Source: Verrucomicrobiota bacterium (GTDB taxonomy: Bacteria; Bacteroidota; Bacteroidia; Chitinophagales; UBA8649). Taken from it: a DNA stretch of 35,759 nucleotides. The notes under the pieces are model-generated. The model saw nothing but the letters and a program-made list of their open reading frames with translations. It was not told the origin of the DNA and did no database searches. A program made the translations under genes and the position numbers. Below, piece after piece: positions 33,873 to 35,759 of this stretch (position 1 is the stretch's first letter; the number at the start of each line of letters is the position of its first letter). The DNA lies in contig JAFMKE010000008.1 in assembly GCA_017853115.1 (NCBI GenBank), positions 1-35,759 of the forward strand, in the 5' to 3' direction.

Positions 33873-35759
33873 TTAATTTTTCTTTACAAAGCGTAAAAGC
33901 TTCGAAGCTTCTTGATTGGAAATTCGAACGAAATAAACGCCATTAGCAAGATTCTTTAGATCAAACTGTCTCAATCCCGATTGAAAATCAATCAACTCTT
34001 CTTCCAAGATTATCTGACCCAATGGATTCAGTAATTGAATCGACAGATCCTCCTCTTGAATTAAAGCAATATCTAAAGAGATGTTCGATGAAGTAGGATT
34101 AGGATATAAACTCACATAAGCGAGCCATTCCAATTCTTGAATACCAACCCCAGCAATAGATCCACTAGCGGCCCCAGTACATCCGTTAGCATCCGTAACT
34201 GTTAAGGTATAGTTTCCCGGACCTATACCCGTTATGGATTCTGTGATATCCCCATTGCTCCACAAATACGTGTAAGGCATCACACCACCAGAAACTGCAC
34301 TTGAAATACTGCTTATTCCACCCGAAGCACTATTATCTGTTACTTGTAATTGAACACTCACATCGGTATTCGCACCTACCGTTACACTTGCGGAAGAATT
34401 ACACCCATTTGCATCCTGCACCGTCACCGTGTATTGACCAGGAGCCAAATTAATAGCAGTAGCACTTGTACTACTTGTTCCTGTCCATGAGTAGGTGTAA
34501 CTACCCGCTCCACCACTGGCAACAACAGTTGCTGTACCATTATTGATACCTGAACATGCCGCAGGAGTAGAACTCAAGCTTAAACTTGGTCCGCTTCCCA
34601 CTACAATGTAATTGCTTTTCGTTTCAGTGTCACTACCTCCCGCATTTGTAGCTGTTAAGGTCACCGTATAAGTACCCGGATTGTTGTAAGTAACTACCGG
34701 ATTCGTTTGTGGAGATGACGATGGGTTTCCACCAGGGAATGACCACGAGTAAGATGTCGGTGTTCCCGTAGAAATATTGGTAAAACTCACTGATTCACCA
34801 GCACAAATCGTGGTATTTGAGGCGACAAAATCTGCAGATGGCGGCGCAGTAGTTGAGCCTCCTTGCACATTGATATTATCTACGTATAGATTATTCCCGT
34901 ATCCATTTACCCCAACGAAAGCGAATGTTATATTATCCTCACTCGCATAGGCACTGAGGTCAAGGGAAACATTCTCCCACTGACTTGAGGTAGGCGTAAA
35001 CTCCGTGCTCAAGCCACCAGCTGTCGCTAATTGGGTTCCCCCTTCCCGAGTGATAGCAAACCAAGTATCACCGCAATCTGTACTGTATGCAATAATTAAT
35101 GAGTCGTAAAACGTACCCTGCTGACCATCATAATAGGCGTAAGCATAATCATAGGTCATAGTTGGATTGCTTACTGTGGTTAAATCCAGGGGTGGTAAAA
35201 TAAACCAATCAAAAGCGCCTGGACTATTATAATCCCAGTTATCTATAAACATTGAGGCTGAACTATTTGCTCCAGCACTTGTCGTTCGCTCCCAAGTTAT
35301 ATTCCCATCCCCATTAAATCTATCATAGTTTGTTGGCGGAAAAGTGTTTGCTTGGAAGGTTTGCACAATAGGTAACGAACCTCCTTGGATCGCATCAAAG
35401 GTTTGCGACTGCGAATCATTACTTGTATTTTGATCACTTCCTCCGTTTGGACTTTGCGTAAAGGCTGTAAATGTATTCGTACCGGCAGACGCGGTCATGG
35501 GATTTAGAGTTATGGTAGTAGTGGCATTTGTAGCTAAAGAGCCAGACCAATTGTAAGTTTGAATAGCGCTTCCCGTTACTTGATAACGAATTTGACAAGA
35601 AGTCAAGGTGTTTGTACCGGCATTTCTTAACACAACCTGGGGCGTAAATGAAACACCACAGATATCATTAATTGGTTCTGAAATAGCCGAAATACTCGCG
35701 TCCAGCGCCACAGTTGCTGAACAAGGCGAATCGGAACCCGTTAAAGAATTGGCTGAACC
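33873..35759 (-). CDS. Large secreted modular protein with PKD, SprB-like repeats and a T9SS type A sorting domain (5' end missing)
   Basis: The frame is open to the window edge. The ORF-track start at 35711 is a GTG inside the gene, preceded by 16 further codons (GSANSLTGSDSPCSAT), so the N terminus is missing. In ORF-track numbering: an Ig/CARDB-like domain at about 5-105, an MAM/choice-of-anchor-like domain at 110-285 (SMFIDNWDYNSPGAFDWFIL; LYVDNINVQGG), a PKD domain at 290-372 (SYSWSFPGGNPSSS; NPGTYTVTLTATN), two SprB-like repeats at about 375-520 (GAGSYTYSWTG; APGQYTVTVQDANGC; GNYTLTVTDANGC) and a type A sorting domain from about 538 (VSLYPNPTSSNISLDI). It is exported by T9SS and likely adhesive. 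A catalytic domain, if any, lies off the window. Confidence 0.88.
   Translation of the reverse strand, partial: GSANSLTGSDSPCSATVALDASISAISEPINDICGVSFTPQVVLRNAGTNTLTSCQIRYQVTGSAIQTYNWSGSLATNATTTITLNPMTASAGTNTFTAFTQSPNGGSDQNTSNDSQSQTFDAIQGGSLPIVQTFQANTFPPTNYDRFNGDGNITWERTTSAGANSSASMFIDNWDYNSPGAFDWFILPPLDLTTVSNPTMTYDYAYAYYDGQQGTFYDSLIIAYSTDCGDTWFAITREGGTQLATAGGLSTEFTPTSSQWENVSLDLSAYASEDNITFAFVGVNGYGNNLYVDNINVQGGSTTAPPSADFVASNTTICAGESVSFTNISTGTPTSYSWSFPGGNPSSSPQTNPVVTYNNPGTYTVTLTATNAGGSDTETKSNYIVVGSGPSLSLSSTPAACSGINNGTATVVASGGAGSYTYSWTGTSSTSATAINLAPGQYTVTVQDANGCNSSASVTVGANTDVSVQLQVTDNSASGGISSISSAVSGGVMPYTYLWSNGDITESITGIGPGNYTLTVTDANGCTGAASGSIAGVGIQELEWLAYVSLYPNPTSSNISLDIALIQEEDLSIQLLNPLGQIILEEELIDFQSGLRQFDLKNLANGVYFVRISNQEASKLLRFVKKN

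Noticed and set aside
1-35759. Mobile elements, defence systems, CRISPR arrays or phage genes
   Set aside because: No transposase, integrase, Cas, restriction, toxin-antitoxin or phage product was found among the frames, and no regularly spaced repeats were seen by eye.

Overview
The window looks like chromosomal DNA from a free-living member of the Bacteroidota, most likely the Flavobacteriales. Several features support this: type IX secretion (T9SS) sorting domains of both type A (8066-10033 and the right-edge gene) and type B (14305-15729); a PorP/SprF-family protein; TAnnTTTG-type -7 promoter boxes; the rpmB-rpmG-DUF4295-ftsY block; and the ftsX-DUF3098-uppP block. The species cannot be named from this sequence. 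I see no rRNA, CRISPR array, insertion sequence, integrase or phage gene. Genes are closely packed on both strands, and most of the content is core or house-keeping.

Layout. 1-2.6 kb: the 5' end of an exported protein (cut by the window edge), a LysM envelope protein, a queuosine-precursor transporter and an exported PAP2 phosphatase. 2.7-8.1 kb: a GCS2-type carboxylate-amine ligase fused to paired CBS domains, a double-ATPase peptide ABC transporter subunit, a GT4 glycosyltransferase and a stand-alone SCP2 protein. 8.1-12.1 kb: a T9SS-exported M1 metallopeptidase, tRNA-Val(UAC), then ftsY, DUF4295, rpmG and rpmB. DUF4295 is only 55 codons and is missing from the ORF track. 12.1-16.7 kb: a DUF4412 protein, a glycine-rich exported protein, and a type B T9SS cargo protein directly followed by its PorP/SprF-like partner.

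16.8-21.0 kb: a COG2509-like FAD protein overlapping a DbpA-like RNA helicase with an unusual DEYD motif II, and a second glycosyltransferase. 21.2-23.6 kb: a PHB-depolymerase-like lipoprotein esterase and two membrane proteins, one DUF2231-like. 23.7-26.0 kb: purC, a prolyl-4-hydroxylase-like 2OG-Fe(II) oxygenase and mnmD. 26.0-29.0 kb: an overlapping SCO-cytochrome c pair, then uppP, DUF3098 and ftsX. 29.1-33.8 kb: a KdsC-like phosphatase, trhO, a structured intergenic stretch with a strong terminator, a very acidic beta-helix lipoprotein and purT. 33.8 kb to the end: a large modular T9SS type A protein whose N terminus lies outside the window.

Three functional themes recur. tRNA wobble-uridine modification appears in trhO and mnmD, with a possible queuosine link through yhhQ. 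Envelope biogenesis and secretion cover ftsX, uppP, KdsC-like, LysM and the T9SS genes. Purine synthesis is represented by purC and purT. I found no clearly new multi-gene system. The best leads are the GCS2-CBS fusion, the two-gene membrane module at 22.3-23.6 kb, the acidic lipoprotein, and the structured intergenic region at 30.7-30.9 kb.
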